Numbered from the stretch's first letter, positions 31,771-45,828 are shown. The stretch is 64,000 nucleotides of DNA from Saussurea involucrata (GCA_033807775.1 CM066321.1:255862422-255926421), one strand, 5' to 3'. The notes: generated by a model not told the origin, from the sequence alone. Translations and numbers: made by a program.

Positions 31771-32583
31771 TGTTAGCTCCAATCTCTCAGTTTATGAAAG
31801 TAGTGAAAAATAGGCTAAGTATAGAAGTGTTCGATAGAGGCTCTACCGAGTAGCCGAGTAACCGAGAAGACAGAAGTCTTCGACAGAGGCTCTGCCGGGG
31901 TAACCAAGAAGACCGAAGTAAAGAAGCAACAGAAGACACTTCTGAGCGGACTAGACCACAGAGCTTCTGTCATACTTGACAGAGCTTCTGTGGTAAAAAG
32001 AAGATCTACACAAAAGATCTTAACAAGGACGAACATGCTTCTTACAATACCTACCATTCGAAGGTTCTAAAGATCAATCGTACAAAGGCGTGACCTGACA
32101 ACTCCACGTGTCAAACTCTGATAGGTTTTCACCTAAAACTGAATATAGAGCATTTAATGAACGTTGTATCTGCAACAGTTCAGAATAGTGTTTTGTACCT
32201 TCCAGCTACTGTTCCAGAACAGTGTCTTTGTACCTTCAGTCCTTATTGTCCCCTTTAGAAGTAGTATAAATAGAAGGCTCATGTGAGCTCTTCTATTAAG
32301 CTTAATACCACAAAAATACACATATATCATTAAGATTTGCACTTCTCACACACATCATTAACTGCATATTTCTTGTTAATCATTTGAAGTTCTTGATGTT
32401 CTCAATATATATCAAATACAGTAATCTTGGAGATATTCATCTGTTCTTACATACTGTTTATTTGATATAGTGTGTTCTTCTACCTTACATTATCGTTCAG
32501 TTCTTAAATACGCTTCCGCACCATATCTAAATCTGAACTAACTGCAAGTTAAGATCATTGTTTAAGCAAAACATGAACCAACA
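31771..32583 (+). repeat. Element E 5' LTR
   Basis: 813 bp, TGTTAGCTCC...GAACCAACA. An imperfect inverted repeat with 17-bp arms lies at 31956-31993. TATAAATA at 32265-32272. Confidence 0.95.
32265..32272 (+). promoter_or_regulatory. TATA box of E 5' LTR
   Basis: TATAAATA followed by GAAGG; identical at 46485-46492 in the 3' LTR. Confidence 0.65.
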
Positions 32584-32585
32584 AT

Positions 32586-32597
32586 TGGTATCAGAGC
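32586..32597 (+). promoter_or_regulatory. Element E primer-binding site
   Basis: TGGTATCAGAGC two bases after the LTR, a perfect initiator tRNA-Met primer match. Confidence 0.95.
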
Positions 32598-32882
32598 AAA
32601 CCTTGATTTTTAATATCAAGGGATCCACTCTAAACTATGATCTTTGGTAGAAACTTGGATTTTTAACCTATTCTTGATATTATTCAAACAGTTTCTATTT
32701 TTCTGCCATTTTCGATTCATTCGAACTTTGGTAAACTTATAGAATCTGTTATTCTGGTTAAAACACCATCTAAATGCTCGTTTTAAAGCTTGTAAAGCTT
32801 AAAAACTTCATACGATGCATCCACTTCATACTCTGAAACGTTTGCTGTTAAAACCCTTTTCTGGATAATTTATCTCTCTAAA

Positions 32883-35800
32883 ATGACATGTACAAACAAC
32901 TTCCTCTCTGCTGGTTCCTTAAGCAAACCTCCCACTCTTCTTAGAGAAGAATACCCTCAATGGAAGATACGAATGATTCACTTCTTTGAGGGTACTGACA
33001 AAGAATTGGTTTATTATATCCGTAACCCTCCTTTCATTCCCATGATAACTGTACCTCGTGTTCCTAGCACAGACGAAACACCTGAAATCCCAGAACACAC
33101 GAAACCAAAGACCCATGAAAATTGGTCTGATCCTGATTCGGCTAAATACGAAGTTGCTCAGAAAACTAAGAGAATTCTGATTATGGCCATTGCAAATGAC
33201 CTTTTCCAGTCCATGGATGCTTGTGAATCTGCATATGATCTATGGAAAGAACCGGAAAAACAACTAGAAGGAGGAGTCAAAACCCAGAAGAACCGCAAAG
33301 CTCAGTACATAAATGAATACTATGCCTTTAAAGCTCTGCCAACTGAATCTCTGCAAACTACGTATGATAGGTTCAACTCTCTAATAAACAAGTGCAAGAA
33401 GTTCGGCATCCATAGAACCTCTGAAGAAAACAATGTTATGTTCCTGAAGTCTCTGAATGAAGAATGGCTTCAGTTATCTATGTCTCTACAAACAAATCAA
33501 GACTTAGATTCCTGGACCCATGGAACATTGGCAGCACAACAGCCTCAGGTAGCACAAGCAAAAGCCCAGATCATTGCACCTCTTGCATTGGTTGGTAAGA
33601 CTTCAGAGGCTAGAGAGAAACCAAAGAAAGAAAAAACAATAGAGGAAAGAAAGGAGAAGAAGAAGAAAAACATGGTGGAAAGTGAAGAAGAAGAGGAAGT
33701 AGCAGCAGAAGAAGAAACGACCCTGGCCTCGATAGCTAAATCTTTAACTCTCTTGACTAGGGAATTCAGCAGAGGATACCAGAAGAAATCTGGTAATGAA
33801 CGATATGAAATAGATAATCGAGAAAGAGAAGGGTCAAACGACAGAAGTGGTGACCGACAGAGGTCAAGTGATAGAAATGACAGAGGAAATGACCGACAGA
33901 GGTTGGAAGACAAAGTTGGCAACACTCCACAGATTCAAGAGTGTTACAAATGTGGTAAGCTAGGCCACTACGCAAATTAGTGTCGAACCGAAAGAAGTGG
34001 TGACCGACAGAGGTCAGATGACAGAGCTGGAAACTCCACACAGAACCAAGGATGCTACAACTGTGGGATGCAACTTTCAACAAAAAGAAAGCTGAATACT
34101 ATGCTCAGAAGTCACTAATGGTGAACAAAGAAATGTGGGAGTCAGACACATCCTCTAACGAAGGCGAAACAAAGAATGCTCTATTCTGTGGCATGGCATA
34201 AGTCAGCTCCGACTCCGACAGTGAGGTATCCACTTCTACCTCTAACTCTAATACTGCAGAAGATGACTTGATTAAACTTAACATTGAATACACTGAAATG
34301 AAAAAGGCATGTGAAAATATTCAGAAAAAGCTCACCTTCTATGAGAGAGAAGCTAGACTTCTCACTCAAGAAAAAGCTAAAATCTTTAAAGAAAAGGAAG
34401 AAATTGAAATGGACTGGAACAAAAAGTTAAATCCTTTAAAAGAAAAGATTTCTGAACTTAATTCTTCTTTGAAAACAAAGTCTAAAGAACTTATGGACGT
34501 TGAGTGTGACAGAATGAACATCCTAGCTCTTAAAAATTATTTTCAAAAGGAAAGAGAAGTCCTCTGTCAAGATTTACTCAGAAGAGATCTTCAAGTTAAG
34601 AAATTTCAAGATGCTCAGAAGGTGTACGAAAAAATAAACACACAAATAGGGAGACGGGGAATTGGCTTCTGCGATATAGATCCTTATACTGGAACCAAAA
34701 GAGACAAGTCTTTGTCCTCTCTATTTCACATTGGAGATGCAAGAAAACCTGGATTTCCAAATCTTCTCTCTGTAAGTAAAAGGCAAAAAGTCTCTGGGGA
34801 ATCTCACAAGAGGAAACCTCTGAAGATGACAAATGTGTGGTTTGAAAATACAGATTTGTCACCTTCAATCTCTGTCAAAAGAGAATCCAAACCTAAGAGG
34901 TATCTGAAAACTCAAGATCAGATAGGAATCTTCAAGTTTGGTAACCCCGAGACTCAAACTCAAGTTGCATTTGTCTGTATGATGAATTATGAAAAGAAAT
35001 TATCTGCAGAGGCACCTGAGTTCAAACCAAAACATACAGAAGAAAAACTTGATATCTCTGAAGAAAACCTCTGTACATCTTCCAGCGATCAAGATCTCTC
35101 TGAAGAAAACTTAACAGATACCTCTGATAACTTAGAAGATAGTTCCTTAGAAAAGGAAGAAAGTGAGTATGGCACATGTTCTCAAAGCCCAGCCTCTGTA
35201 GAAAGAGAACCAAGTGACTCAACCTCTGTATATGAGGATGATTCATCCTCTGACGAATCAGAGACTGACTCTAAGCCAGAGATCGGACCTAGTGACACAG
35301 AGCTTTTAAACAAACCTCTGAAGTTTTTAACAGAACTATTCCTCCCAAGGAGAAAATCACTGGAATTCCTATCTGTCCAGACTTTTTGGATATGTGCATA
35401 CAAGCCAAAACCTCTCTTGAGTTTGAAAATTTCAAACAACAGAAGTTAATGTCCACTCAAATTCCAACGATTTTAAAGATTTTAAAACCCTTAAAACCTG
35501 TTAAAGAAAAACTAACATGGCAACAGAAGGATAAATGGACTAAAAATAACAAATCTCTTTCTTATGTGACAGTGAAATCTACAGAAGTTCACCACAGAAG
35601 GGGAACACGGAAGGCCGCACTCAACAAAGGATTTTGCAAACAACGATCTTGCCTACATAAACCTTCTTGTAATAGAAAGTCTAGTGTTAGGATAAATTGT
35701 AATGCCTCTGTGCCCCCATTTAATGTATTTAATGAAAAGTTCAAGCAAATCTTTTCTTACATTCAATACTGTCATTGCTTTGATCTTATGTTTAAATTAA

Positions 35801-35985
35801 ACCAACAATTCAAAAGTCCACACTGTCATCTTACTGTACCCAAAGAATATGATAAATCCAAGGGTATGAAGAAACAAAATGTTTCTTCAACAGAAGCTAA
35901 AACAAAGACCAAGAATGCTAAGGCAAACTTGAAAACCCCTAACAGAACTGGACCCATGTGTATATGGGTACCTAAAACTCTCTGA
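32883..35985 (+). pseudogene. gag: Element E gag (extended Sirevirus type)
   Basis: Starts at the ATG at 32883 (MTCTNNFLSAGSLSKPPTLL). The copia gag domain is at residues 15-230 (YPQWKIRMIHFFEG; KQLEGGVKTQKNRKAQYINE). A Lys/Glu-rich stretch and a CCHC knuckle (CYKCGKLGHYAN) follow, the knuckle interrupted by a TAG at 33978. A second knuckle is shortened by a deletion near 34060 that changes the frame. After a TAA at 34198 a long coiled coil runs from 34260 (YEREARLLTQEKAKIFKEKE). Another frameshift near 35330 leads to the C-terminal part ending IWVPKTL and the gag stop TGA at 35983. The last part matches G and F gag. Confidence 0.9.
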
Positions 35986-36005
35986 TTGTCTTACAGAAAC
36001 AGTAT

Positions 36006-39000
36006 GTGCCGATCTGGTATCTAGACTCCGGATGCTAGAGGCACATGACTGGCGACAGAGGTCTTCTATCCACATACAAAGAAAAGAACGATGGTGGATC
36101 TGTGACCTTTGGAGACAATAAAAAGGGGTACATCAAAGGCTACGGAGTCATAAAGAAGGAAAATATAACCGTATGCAAAGTCGCATATGTTGATGGCCTT
36201 AAACACAATCTTCTAAGTGTTAGTCAACTCTGCGATACGGGATTCGACGTAATGTTCAAAAGAACCTTTTGCTCTATACAGAGCGAGGACACAGGACTTG
36301 AACTTCGGCGAGCCGAAAGAAGAGGAGATCTATATCTCATGAACTTCAATGCAAAGAACAAGAAAGACAAAATCTACCTTGTTGCATGCAAAAGCGAAGA
36401 AGCCTGGTTATGGCACAACAGGTTCTGCCATTTAAACTTTCATACTCTTGATAAACTTGTAAAACTTGATCTAGTCAAAGGTCTACCAAACGTTAAATTT
36501 AATAAAGATCATATTTGCTCTGCCTGCGAAATGGGAAAACTCAAAAAGGCTTCCCATAAAGGCAAAACAGATGTATCTTGCACTAGGCCTCTGTACATGC
36601 TCCATGTTGACCTCTGCGGTCTAATATCTACACAGAGCCTAGGTGGCAAGAAATATCTGCTTGTTTTGATCGATGAATTCTCAAGATTTACATGGGTTGA
36701 ATTTGTCAGAAAGAAATCAGATGTTCCAAACATACTGATAAATTTAATGAAGAGAATCCAAGTTCTGTATGAGTGCAGGATTCAGAAACTGAGAAGCGAC
36801 AATGGCACAGAATTCAAAAACTCTGTCATTGAAGCCTATCTTACAGAAGAAGGAATTTCACAGAACTTCTCTGCTGCACGCACCCCACAACAGAATGGCA
36901 TGGTCGAACGAAAGAATAGCACGCTTGTGGAGGCCGCCAGAACTATGCTAACCGCATGTGGATTACCAATGACATTTTGGGTAGAAGCAGTATCAACCGC
37001 TTGCTATACCCAAAATCGATCAACCATCGTAAAGAGACACATCAAAACACCATATCATTTGATCAACAAAAGACGACCAAACATCAAGTTCTTCCATGTA
37101 TTTGGATGCAAATGCTTCATCTTAAATGATAGAGAAGCAAGAGGAAAGTTTGATGTAAAGGCAGATGAAGGCAAGTTCATAGGATACTCTGCAACTTCCA
37201 AGGCCTACAAAGTTTATCTTCTACGATCTCGAACGATAGTAAAAAGCATAAATGTTTCTTTTGACGACACCTTCCAAAAGACTTCTGACCAAATCAGTTA
37301 AGAACTCGGTCTAAAAGGGGAATCCTCTGGCATCTCAAAAACAAGAGAAGAAGACTTAAATCTTCTATTTCAAGAGATGTTCCATGACGACATTGATCCC
37401 TCTGCTGGAGCCAACAGAACCTCTGGAGAACCATCTTCTGTCAGCCAGAACGCAATAGGTATCTCTCTAACTGGTCCCTTAAATAATTCATCTTTCTTGT
37501 TAATCATACAGATGCAAATGCCGAGGGGGAGCCAACAGAAGATGATACAACAAAGAAAACAACCACATAAGCTACTGAAGAACCAACTCCAGAAACCACA
37601 GAGGAACCAATAACAGAGGAACAAGAAGACTCAGTCTATACTTCCTCAGAGGAACAAACACCGTCACTCATTCCAATCATTCCACAAGCTGTAGCATCAA
37701 GCACGAAAGCAAAACCTACGATAGAGGCTGTACCAGAACAACAATTAGAAACCTCTGAAGATCAACTTGATGAAATCGATGACCATCTCCCAAGAACAAC
37801 AAAGTGGACAAAGAGCCATCCTCCAAGTCTTATAATCGGCGAACCTTCTGAAAAAGGTAAAAACAAGATCTGCCACTGCTAACTTTTGTTTCTTTACAAA
37901 CTTTATTAGTATGATCGAGCCAAAAAGGATCTCTGAAGCCCTTGACGACCCAAACTGGGTAGATGCTATGCAAGAAGAGCTTCAACAGTTTGAACGAAAC
38001 AAAGTCTGGACTTTAGTTCCTCTGCCACGAGGAACACAAGCCATAGGAACTAAATGGGTCTTCAGAAATCAGAAGGATGAAGATGGAGTGGTCATAAGAA
38101 ACAAAGCAAGATTGGTGGCCAAGGGATATCGCCTAGAAGAAGGCATAGATTACGATGAAACTTTTTCCCCTGTCGCACGGCTCGAAGCCATAAGAATCTT
38201 CTTAGCCTTCGCAGCCCACAGAGGTTTTAAAGTATTTCAAATGGACGTAAAATCCGCTTTTCTAAATGGCGAAATCCAAGAAGAAGTATACGTCCAACAA
38301 CCACCAGGGTTTGAAAGCTCTAAGTACCCAAAATACGTGCACTACCTCGACAAAGCTCTGTATGGACTGAAACACGCTCCAAGAGCATGGTATGAAAGAC
38401 TTTCTACCTTTCTTCTCGATAATGGTTACGACAGAGGTACGACGGATACAACTTTGTTTTATAAACGAAAAAGTGATGAAATTATGCTTGTACAAATATA
38501 TGTGGACGACATAATTTTTGGGTCTACAAATACAGAAGAGTGCAAATTTTTTGAAGAACTCATGCAGAGTGAGTTTGAAATGAGTATGATGGGAGAATTA
38601 ACCTTCTTCCTCGTACTCCAAGTAAAACAATCATCAGAGGGAATTTTCATAAATCAAGCTAAATATGTCTCTAACATACTTTCAAAATACAGTCTCTCTG
38701 ATGCCTCTGTAATGAGAACTGCAATGGCCACAGGAAATAAGTTAGACTCAGATCCAAATGGCATACCTATAGAGTGCACGCTCTACAGAGGAATGATTGG
38801 GTCTCTGTTATACTTAACTGCAAGTAGACCTGACATAATGCATGCCACATGTCTCTGTGCAAGATATCAATCTAACCCGAAGGAATCCCATTATAATGTT
38901 GTAAAGAGGATCTTCAGATACCTAAAAGGGGCCAAAAATCTTGGCCTCTGGTATCCGAAGAACTCTGGTTTTGGTCTTAAAGCTTATACAGATTCGGATT

Positions 39001-39443
39001 ATGGAGGATGCAAGCTCGATAGAAAGAGTACCTCTGGGAGTTGTCAATTCCTAGGTGGTAAACTAGTCAGCTGGACCTCTAAGAAGCAGAACTGCGTATC
39101 CACATCTACAGCAGAAGCCGAATACGTTGCTGCTGCTAGTTGTTGCTCCCAGGTTCTGTGGATGAAAACTCAGCTTAAGGACTATGGCCACATCATAATC
39201 AAGATTCTCATCTTCTGTGACTCAAAGAGCGCCATAGCCATCTCTGCCAATCCAGTACAGCAATAAAAAACAAAGCATATCGATATCCGTTACCACTTTC
39301 TGAAACACCATGTTGAATATGGGACAATCGAAATGCACTTCGTGTCTACAGAATACCAGCTTGCAGACTTATTCACCAAGGCACTAGATGAGAAAAGATT
39401 TCTTTTCTTGGTGGGTAAGTTGGGAATGATAAACATGAGTTAA
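36006..39443 (+). pseudogene. pol: Element E pol (protease, integrase, RT, RNase H)
   Basis: The protease motif YLDSGC is followed by TAG at 36036 where F and G have Ser. The main frame holds the zinc region (LWHNRFCHLNF ... CSACEMG) and integrase residues in LHVDLCGL, SDNGTEF and QQNGMVERKN, to a TAA at 37299. The integrase-RT linker is shifted twice (about 37500 and 37860). RT has QMDVKSAFLNG and YVDDIIFGS; RNase H has YTDSDYGGC, AEAEYVA and CDSKSA. A TAA at 39264 falls where F and G have Ser. pol sits in the -1 frame relative to the gag stop, as in G. Catalytic residues are all present. Confidence 0.92.
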
Positions 39444-39670
39444 AACCTCTGTAAGTATAACTTAAATCTTCTGTAAAGATGTATATACATGTTTCTGTTG
39501 TTTTATTTATTTTATTTTATTTTAGTACGTAAATTCTCAATCACCAAGTGTTCAATACCCAACAGAGCTTCTATAGGATTACTCAGAACCTCTGATAGTC
39601 CTTACAGAACCTCTGAAAATCTTGATCTATGTTATATGCACAACTTATCTTATTTGATCCAAGCATAGGT

Positions 39671-39730
39671 CAAGGGGTAGCAGAAGGAAACCTTGAAATG
39701 ATCTACAGAGGATGATCATTCAAGGGGGAG
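39671..39730 (+). promoter_or_regulatory. Internal polypurine-like doublet, element E
   Basis: CAAGGGGTAG (39671-39680) and CAAGGGGGAG (39721-39730), 50 bp apart. They are positionally equivalent to the pair in G at 58369-58427 and in F at 16990-17035. Confidence 0.5.
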
Positions 39731-40577
39731 CCAAAGAAGAATTGCGATCGACATTATCCACAGAAGTCAAGTATTATGTCGAGCAAGAAAGAGCCAAAAG
39801 ATAAGTATCTCGAAACAAATCCTTTTTGAAAACAGTTTTCTAGGACAAAAATTTCTAATAATATCCTAGAAACATTGTTTAAAATATACCAAACAAGTTT
39901 TGATCAAAAAGATTTACGAGACTTCTGTTATGAGATTTATAGTGTAATAGAGCTTCTGCTGAGCTCAACAGAGCCTCTGTATGCAGAATCCTCTATAAAA
40001 CTACAAATCTCATACAAGAACTCTAACCGTTCAAACTATAATGTTCTCTGTAAGGATTTACTTGAACAAAAGATTACAGAAGAAGGTCTTTTGGGACGAA
40101 GAGCTCATTCCATCAAAAAGTCTCTGTCAACCAATCTAGACACTCAAAAAGGAGCATCAAGCACAAAAACTTTTCCAGAACAGTTTTCTAGGACAAAACT
40201 TTTCAAATATGTCCTAAAAAAAGTTTATAAAACAGTAAAAAAACTTTGGATGATCAAAAAGTTTAATAGATTTTTAGTTATGAGAAATTTCCTCTCATAG
40301 AGCTTCTGCTGGCTCTGACAGAGATTCATAACCTCTGTGAAAGAAATTTCTACTCTATAAATCTATCGATCCTCTCCAATGCTTTTCAAACATTTTTGGT
40401 AAAAGTGCAAGCAACATAGGATACAAAGAGAGTTTTCAAACTACAGAGCTCTATCTCTACAGAGCTTCTGTCATTTTCAAACTTGGGTAAATTCTGCAAC
40501 AGTAACGGCTCTTTTACTGCGAGTGAAAATTATGTGGAGGAAAAGAAACACACACGCCAAGCATTAATGGGTCGCGC

Positions 40578-40757
40578 ACGACGTCAAGTCGTTCTATGAC
40601 ACTACTGACGTGTCACATTTTCATTGGACGTACACGACACACGTTCTCCTGGAAAGTTAAACCCGCCGTTCACACTCAAGTACGGATTCCAAATTTTATT
40701 CACTTCCATATATTTACCTCTTTAGAATTCTAACCGTTACCATTCACTCTAAAACCC
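40578..40757 (+). promoter_or_regulatory. Putative promoter of E accessory ORF (decayed TATA)
   Basis: ACGACGTCA (from 40578), TGACGTGTC (40606-40614) and an ATTGG box (40623-40627) are followed near 40750 by CTCTAAAACC, where G has CTATAAAAACC. The ACGT and ATTGG elements align with G; the TATA box appears mutated. Confidence 0.4.
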
Positions 40758-40868
40758 AAGTTACCACTCCTCATAAAACCTTTACGAACTCTCATCTTCT
40801 TCTCTGGCGAACCTTGCAAAACCTGCAACCCACCTATTTTTCATTCTCTTCTTCAAGATAAACAACAA

Positions 40869-43800
40869 TGGCATCATCCTCCAACATTCCTGAAGACTCC
40901 CTGTTCAAGAAAACTTACCTGCTCAATATGAGCATTCCGAAAACCCAAATATGGCCGCAGACCTGGAAAAAGACAACTCCGGCGATGAAGCTAATTTCTC
41001 TCCAACCACACACGAGAAAAACTTCATCGTAAATGAACACTTTGAAAGTGTTCTTCCTCTCAAACCCAATAACTACTATCTGGTACCCTTAAAAACCGCA
41101 TTTGGGAAAGCACATGCCATCCTTCTTAACATTCTGGAAAACCACTACCTTTACCCCCTTTTATCCAAAACAGTCAACAAAATCCCGGCGAGATACCTGA
41201 ATCAATTCTGGCAAAGCAGCGGATTTGATTCTGAAGATACACAAATAAAAGACTACATCTCAAAACCCGACAAATCCGAGCATCTTGAACTCAAATTCAA
41301 CAGAACAATGTTCTCATTGGAGTTCAGTCTACCCACCAGAGGTCTACTTCGGATAAAGGCATATGCAGAGGAACCAACAGACGAAGAGCTCTACCGTTTT
41401 GTTGAAATGTTGGGGAATAACACAACCCTAACAAAAAGGAACGGTTTCAGAAGAAATCGACTTCCCCCTCTGTGGAATACCCTCTTTTCAATTCTTAACA
41501 GATGCCTAACAGGGAAAGTGGGCAGTCCAGACCAAACCTCTCACCAAATCTTGACCATAATGTACGGGGTATATTATGATCTACCTCTGGACTACTCCAC
41601 CATCATGATGCAGGAAATGGTCAATACCATTGACAGAAAAATATCTTCTCATAAGGCCAAGGGAAGATCGAAAGAAGCTCTACCTCCTCTGCAATATCAG
41701 CGAATCCTGGGTGTCCTACTAGAGCCTCTGCTACGTCTACAAAAATGGCCAATGGATGGAACGACGGCCAGACTATATCCCTTGAACAAAAACACCCCAA
41801 CAGAGCACGAAGTTGAATACCCATTCTGCAGACCTCTGCCAAAGCTACTTCTGGACTATGCTACCAACGAAACCCTTAAGTTAGAATACATACGCAATCA
41901 TATGACTCCAAAACCGAGTCCTATGACACCCCCGCGTCTAGGAGCCCCATTAGGATCTAGGGTTGTAGAAAAGATGACAAATAAGCAATGGCCTGCAGCT
42001 TTGGCCAAACATGAGCTTGTACAGGCCAACTTTCACGCTCAGAGGGAAGCAATTCTCTCCCTTGCTAAAAAGAGAAAATCCTCTGCCACCTCTCCAAAGA
42101 AGAAGAAGAAACCTCACAAGAAAACTAATGAGGACACCTCTACCTCTGCTGCTCAACCTTCCCCTCCTCATACAACAGAGGTTGGATCTTCTGCACCTCC
42201 CTCTCCTCCAAAGCACAAAAAGAAGAGAAAATCCAAAGCCTCAGAGGAAGGGGCACCTAAACCCAAGAGGAAAAAGAGCAAGAAGAAAACTGGGAAACCT
42301 CTGTCTCCTATGCAAACAATTGCAGAGGATACAATGGCAGAAGAAGTAACAGAAGGAGTCACAGAAGAACAAACCCAAAAATCACCTGGGCATTCCCCAA
42401 CTCCTCTCAACTATGCACATCACGGGGATTTCTCTGACTTCCTCCAACGTCCTGAATTTGCCAACACTCTTGACACTACTGGATGGACTGCAGAAGCTCT
42501 GTCACATGAAACCTCAGATGCCACAGAAGATCCAGATTTCACAATCTCTGGAGTTGATTATGATCTTAATGATGATGATCAAACTCCAAGGGACAATCCG
42601 GCTGAGACCCCATAGGTACTGTAGAACCCCTTCCTTCAACCTGGCCTTGATATCCACAGAAGAAGCACAGAGCAAGTAATCTCTGCCTCTGATGGTACAA
42701 ATGTTATGCACCCCCACGTACAACAATTATTTGGATATCATCCTATGTACGACTCCCTAGGTCCAAGGGAAGAAGAGATAACAGAAGAAGGGGAGACTAG
42801 GGTAGAAATCTCAACCCATATGGTAGCAACAGAGGTTTAGACCGTAGATGGAGAACAAATGGTTAGATGCTTCACAGAAGCAGAAGCAAGAAAAGATGCC
42901 TGGAATAATAGAGGCACACAACCAAAACCAACTCCCAGTGCAACCTACACCTCTATTGCCGCCAGTCTAGTGGCAGAGGGCAATATTGAAAAAGAACAGC
43001 ACGGCTCGACCCCAACCTAAACCATTAATAACCGGGGAAACCATTTCAGGGGAATCCTCTCTAAAGGATTCATCCGTAGTAAGTGATCTATTGCCCCGGA
43101 TCATAACAGAAATCCTTGCAGAGGAATTTGTTTCCTCTGCCACACGCACACAACTAGGGACAAACATCTCTTCAGAGGAGATTAGAGTGCACAAAGACGG
43201 AGAGACTCTAGACAAGTCTCCGAGTTAACAGAAGGATAATCTAGTACCCACCTCTGGAGTGGATCTAGACAATGTCATTCTCAGAACTTCTGTAGAGTCT
43301 GAAGCATTAGATGCTTCTGCTCGAAGATCAGAAGGAAATCCTTCCGTCCTCAACATCAAAACAGGGATGAAAGAAGGTGTCTCAGGAACAGAGACTCACT
43401 CTGGGGACGAATGTGTTCCCCCCAGAGGTTACAACGAGTTCACATGTATCAAGGGATGAGTTCCAAACCCTTGTCACCTCTGTCAACCAAACAATGAAAG
43501 AGTTGCAAAGCTCTTTCAAATCTTTTGCAGAAGTTACATCCACGGCCATCTCCAAACTGAACACCAAAATGGACAATCTGTCCACAGAGGTACAAAATGT
43601 CGTAGCCCAGATGAAGTCCACTGCAACAACCACTGCTACTACCACTGCCACCTCTGCAGCAACTGAATTTGGAAGAGTCGCAACCTCTGCATTCAAAGAG
43701 TCTGTCAAGCACTTCCTTCAACAACTGAAAGAACAATCCTCAAAATCTAAGGGCCTTACACCAGAAGACCTGAAAAAGGCCTTAGACGAAGTTCAAGAGC

Positions 43801-45828
43801 AAACAATCAGAAACACTCTGGCCATGCAGCCTAAGGACTACATGACCAGAGCTCAGCTGACAGAGCTTGGACAAGAGGTAATCAACCAAGTGACAGAGGT
43901 TATCGTCGCCTTCACTGCTGCCAACGCAAATTATGTCAAAGACTTCCAGAAGAGCGTAGGCAAATTGCGCTTCAACACAGAAGCAGAGGTTGAAACACTG
44001 CTCGGCCTCTGTGATGACTTGTGTGCAAAGATGATTGTTGCAGGGGCTGTTCCACCAAAGAAACCAGATACATCTTGCAGAGCAGAGGGTACAACAGATA
44101 AGGGTCAGGATGACTCTGATGATGATTCTGACGATTCATCAGATCATCTTGAGGGGGAGAATCGAGGGGAGAAACAAAGGGAAGAAGCTGCGAGCAGAGG
44201 TCTACAGATCCACCAGTAGTCACAGAACCCATCAACCAAGCACCCTCATCTCAAACCCAACAAAGAACACAACCATCCACAGAGGCAACAACCACCTCTG
44301 TGAAAATGATCTCTGAAGAAACCCAAAGTAAAAACAAAACCACAGAGACAACAACCATCATTGTGGAATCCATTACTGAAGAAACCCAAGTACCCAAAAC
44401 AACAGTTCAACAGAAGACCACAGAGGCAACACCCACCTTTGTGAAATTTCCTTCTGTATTTGGAGATGATGTCCAAATTCAAGAAGAGGTCCAACTTCTG
44501 ACATCCTCCGAAGACGAACTACCTTCCCCAACACCTAAAACCAACCCAAGAACCAAAACCCTTGCTCATAAAAGAAAATATCTGAGCAAAACACCTGAAA
44601 CCTCTCCAACAGAACCCAAATCACCAATCAAGCCCTCTGAAACTCAAGTGTCAGATCCAACAGAGGCAATCCCCAAACCAACAGAAACATCAACAACAAA
44701 GCCCTCTGAGACTCAAGCGTCAAAACCTACAGAGACAACCCCATCTCAACAAGCAGAACAGCAGAAAGCAAAAGGCAAGGGAAAAAGGATTATGACAGAA
44801 GAACCGCAGAAGAAAAAGCCCAAACATCAACCTTCGACAGAAAAACTGATGAAGAGCTCTTTCGATGCGTATAAGACACCAAAGCCTGAAGAAGAAGACC
44901 GGGCTTTCGCCACTACACCTCTGTCAAATATTCCTGTTCTGGATCCAAAGACAAAAACTTCAGAGGATCGAGTGGCAGAAGTCAAAAACCAATTAGATGC
45001 TCTGCGCAGAACCTTACCTCAACCAACACCACCACAAATGGAAGAAGTGGTATACAGGTACTTATACAGCAGAATGGGCATAATGAATCAATCAGAACCA
45101 ACCATTCAAGACCCTGACTTCCGTGCTGACCTCGAAAACCTATTCACCAGAACAAAACCCAAGCCTAAACACTAAGTCTTCTCAACATCCAAGATCATCA
45201 AAGTCCTATATTGTAAGTTCTCAAGAACCAGAACCTGGCCTAAACTCTCTTACAACATCTACAAGGTCAAAAGAGTTGACAGATCAGAGAACCAATTTGC
45301 AGATGCAGATCTTAGGAATCTCAATCCTTATGATCTACCTGATCTTCTGGAATGGACGAAAGAGAACTTCACAACCGACGAAGTTCGCAGAGCCTACAAA
45401 GTGATTAGAAAGGCCATACGCGAAAAGCTTCTGATATCATGGTAGATTTCCAATTGGCTCGAGATCTTGGAGTGAAAAACTTAAACGTTCAACCACCAGA
45501 AGACTACTACCCTCCCTCTGCTACACCAAACTCAATCATCACAAATCCAAGGGTCGGGTTAGTATTTCAAGATCCTTCTGGTAAATCAAAGTTGTTCGTA
45601 GAGATGAACTGTCAGAAGTACGCAACAAGTACTTTGACAGAGTTTAGAACGATACTAGTGGAGCACAGAGGAACAAATATCATGAATCAAAGTCTTGCCG
45701 ACAGACTGATCGAGGTTATCGATGCAACAATCAACTTCCGAACTCTCTGCATCAGCTTCTATCACGATCTCATTCAAGAAGGACTCGACCGCAGAAGTTT
45801 CAATGACTTCAAGGATGCCAACGTCTGA
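40869..45828 (+). pseudogene. Sirevirus accessory ORF (env-position), element E
   Basis: About 1650 codons from the ATG at 40869 (MASSSNIPEDS) to the TGA at 45826, in at least four frames. A frameshift near 40940 leads to the N-terminal domain (YLNQFWQSSGF; LPPLWNTLFSILNRCLTGKV; QILTIMYGVYYD), as in F and G. Lys-rich NLS-like clusters follow (KKKKKPHKK; KPKRKKSKKK). A region with stops (42613-43280) precedes a predicted coiled-coil part (FQTLVTSVNQTMKELQSSFK), then a TEx/KPTET low-complexity part. The C-terminal domain (NPYDL near 45325; LFVEMNCQKYATSTLTEF) ends FNDFKDANV. No hydrophobic membrane segment is seen. Function unknown. Confidence 0.8.

Larger units (their letters stand above)
39444..40868 (+). 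other. Element E spacer between pol and accessory ORF
   Basis: 1.4 kb without a recognisable gene. It carries many CAGAG/CTCTG motifs, two polypurine-like tracts and a promoter-like region close to the accessory ATG. The 142-residue ORF at 39875-40300 has no recognisable family and I do not call it a gene. Confidence 0.65.

Noticed and set aside
35983..36005. Splice acceptor TTGTCTTACAG at the gag-pol boundary
   Set aside because: The bases encode the VLQK block conserved in all three pol proteins, and no shared donor was found upstream.
39875..40300. 142-residue ORF in the E spacer
   Set aside because: No family resemblance, no equivalent open frame recognised in G or F, and the region is spacer-like.
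43382..43736. Antisense ORFs opposite the E accessory gene
   Set aside because: They are shadows of a low-complexity coding stretch on the other strand.
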